64,000 nucleotides of DNA from Chryseobacterium sp. W4I1 (lineage in GTDB: Bacteria > Bacteroidota > Bacteroidia > Flavobacteriales > Weeksellaceae): the NCBI RefSeq assembly GCF_030816115.1, contig NZ_JAUSXQ010000001.1, positions 4,507,001 to 4,571,000 on the forward strand. Direction: 5' to 3'. Positions 54,401 through 63,006 of the stretch are shown here, in pieces; position 1 is the stretch's first letter; each line of letters starts with the position of its first letter. The position numbers and the translations under genes are program-made. The notes below the pieces were generated by a model. That model saw only the letters and a list, made by a program, of their open reading frames with translations. It had not been told where the DNA came from and made no database searches.

Positions 54401-54697
54401 ATGAAAAAACTGAAGTACAGTAAAATTGGAAGAAATACTTTTCTGGTTTCGTTCTTAGCCGGAACACTTCTTCTGATAAGTTACGTTGTAAGCAGAGCTG
54501 ATTTTCTGATCATATCTGGTTTTTATTTTCTAATCACTGCAGTAGTGATCAATCTGCTTGTTTTGCTCTATGAACTTTTAGAATTTCTCACTGACGTTTC
54601 AGATAGGAAAGCTTCCGGAAATTCCGCGCTGCTGCTTATGCTTAATATCCCTGTTACCCTGCTTTATCTTTTCATCGTCTATCGCATGAATATTTAA
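54401..54697 (+). CDS. Small four-helix membrane protein B
   Basis: The 98-aa paralogue of the protein at 53603 shares VVINLLVLLYELLEF and LLLMLNIPVTLLYLFIV. It lies 9 bp after the Coq4-like gene. The function is unknown. Confidence 0.7.
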   Translation: MKKLKYSKIGRNTFLVSFLAGTLLLISYVVSRADFLIISGFYFLITAVVINLLVLLYELLEFLTDVSDRKASGNSALLLMLNIPVTLLYLFIVYRMNI

Positions 54698-54724
54698 ATT
54701 TCTCAATCTCTTAATTATCAAATT

Positions 54725-56098
54725 ATGAAAACACATCATTATATATTCCTTACAACCGCTTTGTTTGTTATCCTGTTTTATGATCAGGACATGGGCATGA
54801 ATCTTGGGATCCTAGGTATTATCTATGCCTTGCTGACTCTGTTCAAAACTCCGGAGAAAAACAAGACAAAAACTCTGTTGATACTTTTTGTTACAAGCAT
54901 CCTGTCAAGTTTAGCTTTTATCTGGTACGGGGATTTTGCTTCTTTTCTGGCGGTTGTAAGTTCCCTGCTTCTTTTTTCTTACAGATCCAGGAACCGGAAG
55001 CTTAAAATCCTTTTTCTGATTCCTGTTTTTGCTATCAACAGTTTTACCTTTATTTTCAGGTTTTTCAGCTTTGACAAATGGCTGCCTAAAAAAAATGTTT
55101 CCGGGGTATGGCAGAAAACATTAGCCTTTATTATCATTCCTTTAGTGTTTATATCTCTGTTTTTTGGAATCTATTCTGTGGGAAGTAATCACTTTGCTTC
55201 CCTTTTCAAGGATTATGAGCTTGATATCAATTTGTGGCAGCTTTTGTGTGTCTCAGTTCTGGGCTTTTTTGTGGCATTCAATTACTGGAACTATGCTGTT
55301 GAGAAATTCATTTACAAAAATAATAGTCTGCTTAATGATGATTTTGAAGAACAATTTAAAACTCCAAAGTCAACCTATTCCTTTCTTGATCTCAATTCAG
55401 AAAGGGCAAGCGGCGTTATTTCTTTCATTTGCCTGAATATTTTGCTCATGTTTTTTATTATCACCTACAATTATGAACAGTTTTATGAAGTTGCAAAAAC
55501 TCCGGTTCAGCTTTCGGAAGAAACCCACGAAAGAATAAATGCGGTTATTATATCAATCATCATGGCAGTTTTGGTGATTATGTTTTACTTCAAATCCGGT
55601 TTCAATTTTGATCCCAAAGCAAAGCTGATGAAAATTCTTACTAAAATCTGGATCATTTTGAATGGCATTCTTGTTATTTCTGCAGCATTAAAAAACTATG
55701 AATATATCGTAAGTTTTGGGTTTACCTATAAAAGACTGGGGGTGATGGCTTTCTTGTTGTTAGCACTTATTGGGCTGACTCTTACTTTTATTAAAATTCA
55801 ACGGAAAAAAAGAAATGCGTTCCTGTTCAATATGATGATCTGGTATTTTTATGGAACAATTTTGGCTTGCAGTTATGTCAACTGGGGCGGAATTATTACT
55901 TCCCAGAATATGAAACGTAAAGATTTTGTTGTGAAGTATCACCTCGAGCAGATCAACTTTAACGAAAGAGGATTACTTCAGTATGCAAAGGACAAAAATG
56001 ATCCCCAGCTTAAAAAAAGAGCCATAGAAAAAATGGAAGATAAAAGATCAAGGCCTTTTCTCTCAAAAATTCTTTACTATGAAACATTAAAAGAATAA
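54725..56098 (+). CDS. DUF4153-like multi-pass membrane protein
   Basis: The 457-aa protein has about ten to twelve membrane helices and a hydrophilic C-terminus ending in KRAIEKMEDKRSRPFLSK. The pattern SRNRKLKILFLIP, EDY-like DYELDINLWQLLC and AFNYWNYAVEKF matches DUF4153/DUF4173-type proteins of flavobacteria. No transport motif is recognised. It is in an operon with the preceding small membrane genes and the lipoprotein 5 bp downstream. Confidence 0.7.
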   Translation: MKTHHYIFLTTALFVILFYDQDMGMNLGILGIIYALLTLFKTPEKNKTKTLLILFVTSILSSLAFIWYGDFASFLAVVSSLLLFSYRSRNRKLKILFLIPVFAINSFTFIFRFFSFDKWLPKKNVSGVWQKTLAFIIIPLVFISLFFGIYSVGSNHFASLFKDYELDINLWQLLCVSVLGFFVAFNYWNYAVEKFIYKNNSLLNDDFEEQFKTPKSTYSFLDLNSERASGVISFICLNILLMFFIITYNYEQFYEVAKTPVQLSEETHERINAVIISIIMAVLVIMFYFKSGFNFDPKAKLMKILTKIWIILNGILVISAALKNYEYIVSFGFTYKRLGVMAFLLLALIGLTLTFIKIQRKKRNAFLFNMMIWYFYGTILACSYVNWGGIITSQNMKRKDFVVKYHLEQINFNERGLLQYAKDKNDPQLKKRAIEKMEDKRSRPFLSKILYYETLKE

Positions 56099-56103
56099 TT
56101 ATT

Positions 56104-56643
56104 ATGAAAAAATCCTTATTGTTAATCCCTTTGATTATTATTTCATGTAAAAAAGAACCGAGCGTAACAGAAACTCCAAGCAAGGATTCTGCTGTGGTTA
56201 CAGAAATGCCGGATTCTGCCGTAAAAGCAGATTCTGCTGCTCTTAGAAAGAAAGATTCAATCATTAACAATGCTCCCGTCACCAAAGAAGTACTGCGCAA
56301 AGGGGTAATGAGAAGCGAAAAAGAGGGGCAGATCATAAGAACAGCAGATGCATCCCAGCTCCCTTTCACATTGGGAGAAGAATTTACAAAAGACGGTCAG
56401 GAACTCGTTTTAAAACTGACCCATTACGACAAACCGACTATTAAAGCCAAAATCTCAACCAATCAAAAAGACTTTAATATCAGATTCAACCAGATCAGGC
56501 TTCCCAATGGAGACTACGACGGACCTTTCGGAAGAGAAATTACTTATGAAACCAAAGGAAATGGCGAAGTATGGCTTATTATCGGTAAAAGTAATATGGC
56601 TTCCGGAAATACGAAAGGAAGTTTTAATGTAAGTGTAGACTAA
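56104..56643 (+). CDS. Lipoprotein of unknown function
   Basis: The 179-aa protein has a signal peptide and lipobox IISC (Cys about 15), a Ser/Ala/Asp-rich linker and a beta-rich C-terminal domain (LPFTLGEEFTKDGQELVLKL, GEVWLIIGKSNMASG). It has no family assignment. It is the last gene of the membrane-protein operon. Confidence 0.72.
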   Translation: MKKSLLLIPLIIISCKKEPSVTETPSKDSAVVTEMPDSAVKADSAALRKKDSIINNAPVTKEVLRKGVMRSEKEGQIIRTADASQLPFTLGEEFTKDGQELVLKLTHYDKPTIKAKISTNQKDFNIRFNQIRLPNGDYDGPFGREITYETKGNGEVWLIIGKSNMASGNTKGSFNVSVD

Positions 56644-56692
56644 GTTTATCGATTTGGTATAATTTCTGCAAACTAATCCTAAAGTTTAAATT

Positions 56693-57205
56693 ATGAAAAA
56701 TATATTTTTAATGACAGCGGCGGTTGCAACAGTAGTAGTAAGCTGTGGAACCGTACAGTCGCTTGTTCAGAATACATTCCCTTATACCGCCAGTGTTTTG
56801 GTCTCTACCGGAGTGCCTGCAGATAAAGAAGTTTCTTCTACTTCTACCGCCACCAATGTGCAAACCTGGTTTGGAGGAAATAATAATGCTAAAATTAAAG
56901 ATGTCAGAATTTCTGATGCTAAAATTTCCGTAGTGTCTCCATCGGGAGGTAATTTAAGTGCCGTTAAATCTGTAAAGGTATATGTTTCATCTAATGGTAC
57001 TGGTGAAAAGCTTGTAGCATCACGTTCCAATATAACTACAGACTCTTCCAGCTTAAATCTGGATCTGAATGATACCGGATATCTGGATGAGGTGGTAAAA
57101 AGTTCAGGACTTACCGTAAGGACTGTTTATGAACTGAAAAATCAGACCACTTCGGATATGAACCTTAAAATTGCACTTAATTTTAACAGTGTACCTGCAA
57201 ACTAG
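56693..57205 (+). CDS. Lipoprotein of unknown function
   Basis: The 170-aa protein has lipobox VVSC (Cys about 18) and a single beta-sandwich-like domain rich in Ser and Thr (SVLVSTGVPADKEVSSTSTA, DLNDTGYLDEVVKSSGLTV). No enzyme motif is seen. It is monocistronic and followed by a strong terminator. Confidence 0.7.
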   Translation: MKNIFLMTAAVATVVVSCGTVQSLVQNTFPYTASVLVSTGVPADKEVSSTSTATNVQTWFGGNNNAKIKDVRISDAKISVVSPSGGNLSAVKSVKVYVSSNGTGEKLVASRSNITTDSSSLNLDLNDTGYLDEVVKSSGLTVRTVYELKNQTTSDMNLKIALNFNSVPAN

Positions 57206-57226
57206 TTTATCAACAAATTGTATAAG

Positions 57227-57259
57227 AACGTCTTTCAAATAACTGAAAGACGTTTTTTA
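57227..57259 (+). terminator. Terminator after the lipoprotein gene
   Basis: AACGTCTTTCA pairs with TGAAAGACGTT around an 8-nt loop and is followed by TTTT. Confidence 0.82.
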
Positions 57260-57500
57260 TTAAGTTCTAACTTTGTGAATTTCTCAATCACTCTGCGTTG
57301 ACCTTCATTGATGATGATGATATACTGTCCAGGTGAGCACTGCAAAATATTGATCTTCATCCGCTGAAACTGGACCTTTTGTATCTAAAATGTCTTTTAA
57401 TCAATAAAGATCTTTAGTTGATATATTCAGCTTAAACATGATCCTGCGGATACGCCAGTCTGAAAGACTTTGAATTCTTCAATAAATAATTTTGCAGATC
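57260..57500 (-). pseudogene. Possible decayed gene remnant
   Basis: Minus-strand reading gives coding-like pieces in different frames. One is QSLSDWRIRRIMFKLNIST, cut by TGA and then continuing in the same frame as LKDILDTKGPVSADEDQYFA. The other is a 41-codon ORF (57235-57360) starting MKINILQCSPGQYIIIINEG in another frame. I do not recognise the family. It may be a broken gene or chance. Confidence 0.25.
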
Positions 57501-57950
57501 CTAGATTTTTGTGATTGAATCCATAACAATTGTTACCGGGCCATCATTGATTAAGGAAACTTTCATATCTGCCCCGAAAATACCGCTTTCTGTTTTTAAT
57601 CCGGATTTCGCTATTTCCTCTTTAAAATAATCAAAAAGAGGAACTGCCAGATCTGGTTTTGCTGCTTTGATGAAAGAAGGGCGGTTGCCTTTTTTATAAT
57701 CTGCGATCAAGGTAAACTGGCTGATACAAAGAATCTCACCTGAAATATCTTTTACAGAAAGGTTAAGTTTGTCATCTTCATCACCAAAAATCCTGAGATT
57801 TAAAATCTTCTGAACAAGCCAGTCTGCATCAGACTTTTCATCATTCTCATCAATTCCTGTCAGAAGCATTAACCCTTTACCTATTTCTCCTACAATTTTT
57901 CCGTCTACTTTTACACTTGCCTCGGAAACTCTCTGTATAACGATTTTCAT
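57501..57950 (-). CDS. dtd: D-aminoacyl-tRNA deacylase
   Basis: The 149-aa enzyme removes D-amino acids (and glycine from tRNA-Ala) from mischarged tRNAs. It starts MKIVIQRVSEASVKVDG and has LCISQFTLIADYKKGNRPSF and the Gly-cisPro motif INDGPVTIVMDS. The length is typical. It lies 5 bp after the lipoprotein gene at 57956 on the same strand. Confidence 0.95.
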   Translation of the reverse strand: MKIVIQRVSEASVKVDGKIVGEIGKGLMLLTGIDENDEKSDADWLVQKILNLRIFGDEDDKLNLSVKDISGEILCISQFTLIADYKKGNRPSFIKAAKPDLAVPLFDYFKEEIAKSGLKTESGIFGADMKVSLINDGPVTIVMDSITKI

Positions 57951-57955
57951 TTTTT

Positions 57956-58411
57956 TTAGAAATAAATATTTAAAATTCTGGTAGCAGGATCATAATTATA
58001 AGGATAAGTTTTAGGCGGAAGAGAAGTTTTAGCTCCCGTTTCAGGCTGGCCGGATCTCAATATCCATCTGGTATTGTCCTTAGGACACAAAACACTGATA
58101 TTATCTTTCACTTCCAGAGTGGTATTGGCATCAGGGCAGATGTGTGGGGCGTTCCTGTCATATACTTTGAAAGAATCTCCTACACGTACCACGATCAGGC
58201 CCCTTGTTCCAGATTGTTGCTCGTTTACGTAAATCCAGCCTCCGTCATATGTAATTGCGTTGTATGCGGGGAAGTTCAGATTTAAAGTGACATTGATAGG
58301 ATTGTTCGGAAAGCAGCTGACGGTATCTTCTCTGCTTCCGCATGAGATTACGGTTAAATTACTGAAAATCAGTAGCGTTAAAATAGATAGTATTGAGAAA
58401 GTTTTTTTCAT
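57956..58411 (-). CDS. Lipoprotein with a degenerate Rieske-like fold
   Basis: The 151-aa protein has lipobox VISC (Cys about 24). The pattern KVYDRNAPHICPDANTTLEV followed by ISVLCPKDNTRWILRSGQP recalls Rieske domains. The CxH...CxxH cluster ligands are not complete: the histidines are missing, leaving only ICP and LCPKD. It probably keeps the fold without a 2Fe-2S cluster. It is co-transcribed with dtd. Confidence 0.65.
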   Translation of the reverse strand: MKKTFSILSILTLLIFSNLTVISCGSREDTVSCFPNNPINVTLNLNFPAYNAITYDGGWIYVNEQQSGTRGLIVVRVGDSFKVYDRNAPHICPDANTTLEVKDNISVLCPKDNTRWILRSGQPETGAKTSLPPKTYPYNYDPATRILNIYF

Positions 58412-58428
58412 TTCAATTTAAATTTTTA

Positions 58429-58436
58429 TATATTTG
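58429..58436 (+). promoter_or_regulatory. -7 box of greA
   Basis: TATATTTG matches TAnnTTTG, about 85 nt upstream of the greA ATG. The promoter is plausible but no -33 box is seen. Confidence 0.45.
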
Positions 58437-58520
58437 TAAAAGTTAAACGATATAACACGTAATACATTGTCCGGCAAATGTCGGATTATTTTTTTATACC
58501 AAACCTAAATTTTGAAAATT

Positions 58521-58991
58521 ATGGCAAGCTATGTAACAAAGGTGGGACAAGAGAAAATGAAAGCTGAGCTGGAACAGTTAGAAACTGTAGAAAGACCAAA
58601 AATCACCCAACAGATTGCAGAAGCAAGAGATAAAGGAGATTTATCTGAAAACGCAGAATACGATGCGGCTAAAGAAGCTCAAGGTATGCTTGAAATGAGA
58701 ATTTCCAAGCTTAAAGATATTATTTCAACTTCTAAGATCATAGACGAGACTCAGTTAGATACTTCAAAAGTATCTATCCTTACCACGGTAAGACTTAAAA
58801 ATAATGCGACTAATCAGGAACAGGTGTTTACACTGGTGCCGGATAATGAAAGCGACCTTAAGACAGGCAGAATTTCTGTAAATACACCGATTGCAAAAGG
58901 ATTACTAGGGAAAGTAATAGGCGAAACTGCCGATATTACATTGCCAAACGGAAACAAACTGTCTTTCGAGGTATTGGAAATCACTCTTTAA
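58521..58991 (+). CDS. greA: Transcription elongation factor GreA
   Basis: The 156-aa protein rescues backtracked RNA polymerase by stimulating transcript cleavage. The N-terminal coiled coil has the acidic tip DLSENAEYDAAKEAQG, and the C-terminal FKBP-like domain contains SVNTPIAKGLLGKVIGE. ATG at 58521 is chosen as the family start; an in-frame ATG at 58512 adds three residues. The HIT gene follows after 30 bp. Confidence 0.95.
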   Translation: MASYVTKVGQEKMKAELEQLETVERPKITQQIAEARDKGDLSENAEYDAAKEAQGMLEMRISKLKDIISTSKIIDETQLDTSKVSILTTVRLKNNATNQEQVFTLVPDNESDLKTGRISVNTPIAKGLLGKVIGETADITLPNGNKLSFEVLEITL

Positions 58992-59021
58992 TCTTATATA
59001 CAACATCTAACTTCTAATAAT

Positions 59022-59411
59022 ATGAGCAGTATATTCACAAAGATCATCAACGGCGAAATTCCCTCATACAAAATTGCTGAAGACGATAATTTTATAGCAT
59101 TCTTGGACGCAATGCCATTGGTGAAAGGTCATACGCTGGTAGTTCCCAAAAAAGAAGTAGATCTGATCTTTGATCTGGAAAGCGAAGAATACAAAAATCT
59201 TTGGGCTTTTGCACAAGATGTCGCCAAAAAGGTCAAGAATGCAGTTCCCTGTATAAGAGTAGGGGTAGCTGTAGTAGGGCTTGAAGTTCCCCATGCCCAC
59301 ATCCACCTCATTCCCTTGAGCAAGATGGAAGATATGAACTTCAGAAATGAGAGATTAAAATTAACGGACGAAGAATACAAAGAGATTCAAAACTCAATTA
59401 TTAATTCTTAA
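59022..59411 (+). CDS. HIT-family nucleotide hydrolase
   Basis: The 129-aa histidine-triad protein of the Hint branch has the motif HAHIHLIPL, with FTKIINGEIPSYKIAEDD at the start and GHTLVVPKKEVD. It hydrolyses AMP-linked substrates. It is probably co-transcribed with greA. Confidence 0.93.
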   Translation: MSSIFTKIINGEIPSYKIAEDDNFIAFLDAMPLVKGHTLVVPKKEVDLIFDLESEEYKNLWAFAQDVAKKVKNAVPCIRVGVAVVGLEVPHAHIHLIPLSKMEDMNFRNERLKLTDEEYKEIQNSIINS

Positions 59412-59474
59412 AAAATATAAAATCGTAAAAAAGAAATTTTTTACGATTTTCTTTCACATATACATATATATAGT

Positions 59475-60665
59475 ATGAACTCAAACCAATGTTCTTTCTG
59501 CGGCAGAAAAAGAAATGAAGTACAGATGCTTATTTCCGGGCAGAACGGCTTTATCTGCGAAAACTGTATCGAACAGGCACATGTCATTGTAAAAGACAGT
59601 GTTTCTAAACCAGGAAATTCTTCTCCTGCAGAAAATATAGACGAACTTAAGAAACCGAAAGAGATCAAAGAATTCCTTAACCAATATGTTATTGGTCAGG
59701 ACCAAGCCAAGAAACAACTTTCAATAGCAGTATACAACCATTATAAAAGACTCCTTCACGCCAAGGACGAAAACAGGGAGGTAGAGCTTGAGAAATCAAA
59801 TATCATCATGATAGGTGAAACCGGTACCGGAAAAACCCTTCTGGCAAAAACCATTGCAAGAGAGCTTAATGTTCCTTTCTGTATTGTAGATGCTACAATT
59901 TTAACGGAAGCAGGTTATGTAGGGGAAGATGTAGAAAGTATCCTTTCAAGACTTCTCATGGTAGCGGATTATGATGTAGAAAAAGCGGAAAAAGGAATTG
60001 TTTTCATTGACGAGATCGACAAGATTGCAAGAAAATCAGACAACCCGAGCCTTACAAGAGATGTTTCCGGAGAAGGAGTACAGCAGGGATTGCTGAAACT
60101 TCTGGAAGGAAGTATCGTAAACGTTCCGCCTCAGGGAGGAAGAAAACATCCGGATCAGAAATATATTCAGGTCAATACCCAGAATATTCTTTTCATTGCA
60201 GGAGGTGCTTTTGACGGAATTAAGGAGATCATTGAAAGGAGAATGAACAAACAGGCCATCGGATTCAGTTCTGATAAGCTCAATAAAATGGATGAAGACG
60301 AATATATCCTTACCCATATTAATGCAATAGATCTTCGTACTTTCGGATTAATTCCTGAACTTTTAGGAAGATTTCCAATCATTACTTACCTTGATAAACT
60401 GACCAAAGAAACGATGGTAAGGATCATGAAAGAACCGAAGAATTCCATCATCAATCAGTTCGTGGAACTCTTCAAAATGGATGGCGCCAATTTGGTATTT
60501 ACAGACGGAGCCATTGAGAAAATTGTAGAAGAAACCATGGAAAAAGGTTTGGGAGCCAGAGGTTTAAGAGGTACAACAGAAAAAGTTTTAGAAGACTATA
60601 TGTTTTCAATAGGCGAAGAGAAAGAAATCATATTAACAGAGGATAATATTTTTGTTAATAAATAA
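59475..60665 (+). CDS. clpX: ClpX ATP-dependent unfoldase
   Basis: The 396-aa AAA+ unfoldase feeds substrates to ClpP. The zinc-finger cysteines are 6, 9, 28 and 31. Walker A is GETGTGKT at 114-121, Walker [15 protein letters not shown], pore loop GYVGED and sensor region [10 protein letters not shown]. Slightly shorter than E. coli ClpX (424 aa). No clpP is adjacent here. Confidence 0.97.
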   Translation: MNSNQCSFCGRKRNEVQMLISGQNGFICENCIEQAHVIVKDSVSKPGNSSPAENIDELKKPKEIKEFLNQYVIGQDQAKKQLSIAVYNHYKRLLHAKDENREVELEKSNIIMIGETGTGKTLLAKTIARELNVPFCIVDATILTEAGYVGEDVESILSRLLMVADYDVEKAEKGIVFIDEIDKIARKSDNPSLTRDVSGEGVQQGLLKLLEGSIVNVPPQGGRKHPDQKYIQVNTQNILFIAGGAFDGIKEIIERRMNKQAIGFSSDKLNKMDEDEYILTHINAIDLRTFGLIPELLGRFPIITYLDKLTKETMVRIMKEPKNSIINQFVELFKMDGANLVFTDGAIEKIVEETMEKGLGARGLRGTTEKVLEDYMFSIGEEKEIILTEDNIFVNK

Positions 60666-60694
60666 AATATATTTTTTTCTACGAAAAAAAATCT

Positions 60695-60702
60695 TACCTT
60701 TG
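60695..60702 (+). promoter_or_regulatory. -7 box of the T9SS protein gene
   Basis: TACCTTTG is a perfect TAnnTTTG match, about 40 nt before the ATG at 60743. Confidence 0.55.
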
Positions 60703-60742
60703 CGGGTGAAGATTGTATTAACACACACAAATACTTTATACA

Positions 60743-62710
60743 ATGAGAAAAAGTTTATTTGCTATAGGTCTTTTAGCAATTAGTTACTCTGTTCAGGCGC
60801 AGGTACTATGTCACGTTGACACTAATGCTAATATGTATGTAAGCGAAGGCACCCTAGTTTATAGTGGTGGAGGTGTACAAACCAAGGGCAATGGCCTTTT
60901 GGATGTACATGGAAATATTATGGTTGTAGGATCTGCTACAGATAGTTTTAAGACAATTGATGCCAGTGGTGCTGATAAGACCGATGGCGGAAATATTGTT
61001 TTAAGACTAAATACCCCTGCTACTTATGCAACTTCAACGTATGGTCAACTATACGTCGATGGATTATCCCAGTCCAATATCACAGGTGTTGTAAGTAAAG
61101 AGTACAGAAATGCAAAGCATGGTGATGGTAATTTTTATCAGCAGATAGCTTTGCCTTTCAGTGATAAAGTACTATCGTCTCTTTCTCCTGAACTTAATAA
61201 AACTTTCACTGGGACGAGATACTCCAAGAATGAAATTTTAATGTGGAATAATGCCACTGTTGTAAGTGATACAAAACCTATTGCATCAACGACTACGGTG
61301 CCATATGGTTATTACATGATGGGATCAAATAATAATAATTTAGATCTTAGTAATCCTCCTGCAGCGAGTGGGGTGTATACCGTTAATGGTAAACCTTTTT
61401 CCACTTTAACAACAGCTAACTTAGTGAATGCTGGTAACGGCATTAATTTTGGACCAAATGGTAATGCTCTAAACTCGTATACTGAGAAGTATAATACGTA
61501 TCTGTATGATGATTTTGAGCAAACCACCAGCCCTTGGGCAGGTTCTTACGGGAAAAACATTTATGAATTTGGAAACCCGTTTTTAACAAACCTGGATTTA
61601 TCAAAAATTGGATACGCTGAAAGCGGAGTTGGTGATGGTAATGCGATCAGCAACATATGGGCTGTCCAATACTCACCTGGAACCGTACAGTATACAAGTA
61701 GTGGGAGTTCATTTACCAATCCTCTCGTTATGACATTTGACCAGGCAAGTCACATACCTGTAGGAGATATCAATAATCTGATGGTAAAACCAATGGGTGT
61801 TTTTATTATGAAATTAAGGGATAATACTCCCCAAACTTTAAATTTTAATACACTTAGAAGGTTTAATAATACTGCCAGAGTAGACGGTACGGATTATAGC
61901 GTTACTGCTAACAAAACTGTCACTAATACTAATAATACTACGACCGGAACGATAAAACAATTAGGAGTAATTGGTTTAGATGCTAGTGGTAAAGAAGTAT
62001 CGAGAGTTTATTATGTAGTTTCTCCACATGCTACTACCGGGCACCAGATTTCTACTGCTACTACCGTACAGGCATCTACAGATTCAGGTAATAAGATTGT
62101 TACTTATGAAGAAGCTCTAAACGGAGGAGAAGATCCTAATTACACTGCACAATATCAATTATACATTAATGAAGCTAATGAAAATAACTTCTCAGGAAAA
62201 AATGTTCTGATGTATAACTTTGATTACAATACTGCAGGTCAGAAAATAGTTTCTTATAAGTTTGAAATCAGAGAAAATGCTGAGATGATTCCTTCTGGAA
62301 CACATCAGTTATCTTCCGGAAAAGGATTTTATTACAAATCTTCTAATGGTAGTGTAGAACAAGCAAAACAAGGAGGTATTATTCCAGTAAATTCACAGTC
62401 TTATAACTTATACTATGGAGAACCGGATAAAACTGTACTTGCAACAGCTAATGAGACTAAGTCATTCTCAAAAACAATGGTTGTATATAACCCTGCAGTA
62501 AGCAATTATATAGTAAGGTTTGATCCAAGTTGGAAAAAAGCAGATATCGAAGTTTATGATATGAGTGGTAAACTTATTATCTCTAAGAAAGCAATAGATG
62601 CATCAAGGGATTTCGTAATTGAACTTGAGGGTTCAGTTAAGAGTTCTTACGTTGTAAAAGTGGTTTCTGATAAAGGAGTAATTGTTAACACTAAAATCTT
62701 AAAATATTAA
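60743..62710 (+). CDS. Large secreted protein with T9SS sorting tail
   Basis: The 655-aa protein has a signal peptide (cleavage near VQAQ), a long Asn/Ser/Thr-rich beta region and a C-terminal domain. That domain has NYIVRFDPSWKKADIEVYDM, SGKLIISKKAIDASRDF and VVKVVSDKGVIVNTKILKY, typical of T9SS tails (type C-like). There is no enzymatic motif. It is followed after 1 bp by a PID-CTERM-like small protein, so the two are co-transcribed. It may be a surface adhesin or matrix protein. Confidence 0.82.
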   Translation: MRKSLFAIGLLAISYSVQAQVLCHVDTNANMYVSEGTLVYSGGGVQTKGNGLLDVHGNIMVVGSATDSFKTIDASGADKTDGGNIVLRLNTPATYATSTYGQLYVDGLSQSNITGVVSKEYRNAKHGDGNFYQQIALPFSDKVLSSLSPELNKTFTGTRYSKNEILMWNNATVVSDTKPIASTTTVPYGYYMMGSNNNNLDLSNPPAASGVYTVNGKPFSTLTTANLVNAGNGINFGPNGNALNSYTEKYNTYLYDDFEQTTSPWAGSYGKNIYEFGNPFLTNLDLSKIGYAESGVGDGNAISNIWAVQYSPGTVQYTSSGSSFTNPLVMTFDQASHIPVGDINNLMVKPMGVFIMKLRDNTPQTLNFNTLRRFNNTARVDGTDYSVTANKTVTNTNNTTTGTIKQLGVIGLDASGKEVSRVYYVVSPHATTGHQISTATTVQASTDSGNKIVTYEEALNGGEDPNYTAQYQLYINEANENNFSGKNVLMYNFDYNTAGQKIVSYKFEIRENAEMIPSGTHQLSSGKGFYYKSSNGSVEQAKQGGIIPVNSQSYNLYYGEPDKTVLATANETKSFSKTMVVYNPAVSNYIVRFDPSWKKADIEVYDMSGKLIISKKAIDASRDFVIELEGSVKSSYVVKVVSDKGVIVNTKILKY

Positions 62711-62711
62711 T

Positions 62712-62945
62712 ATGAAAACTATCAATAAACTAGTATCGAGTCTTTTTCTTTTTGTGATATCATTTGCATACGCGGAAGAATTCCCTCCCGCTCCTAATTC
62801 TACTTCAAAAAGTGGTATTGGAGGTGGAGGTCCAGGAGCTCCTACTCCCGCATCACCCATAGATATGTATGTATATGCATTAGCTATAGTTGCTGTGGTA
62901 TTCATTATATTCTATACAAGAAAATATAAGAGTATAAAAGCCTAA
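62712..62945 (+). CDS. PID-CTERM-like small membrane protein
   Basis: The 77-aa protein has a signal peptide, a Gly/Pro-rich segment with SPID, one C-terminal membrane helix (MYVYALAIVAVVFIIFY) and a basic tail (TRKYKSIKA). This tripartite end matches PID-CTERM sorting signals of flavobacteria. The sorting enzyme and function are unknown. The gene starts 1 bp after the T9SS protein gene. Confidence 0.65.
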   Translation: MKTINKLVSSLFLFVISFAYAEEFPPAPNSTSKSGIGGGGPGAPTPASPIDMYVYALAIVAVVFIIFYTRKYKSIKA

Positions 62946-62966
62946 AAATTTATTAAAATAATATTA

Positions 62967-62997
62967 AACTCTCTGATTAATCGGAGAGTTTTTTTAT
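62967..62997 (+). terminator. Terminator after the PID-CTERM gene
   Basis: AACTCTC/GAGAGTT around GATTAATC is followed by seven T residues. Confidence 0.85.
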
Positions 62998-63006
62998 TTT
63001 TACTCT

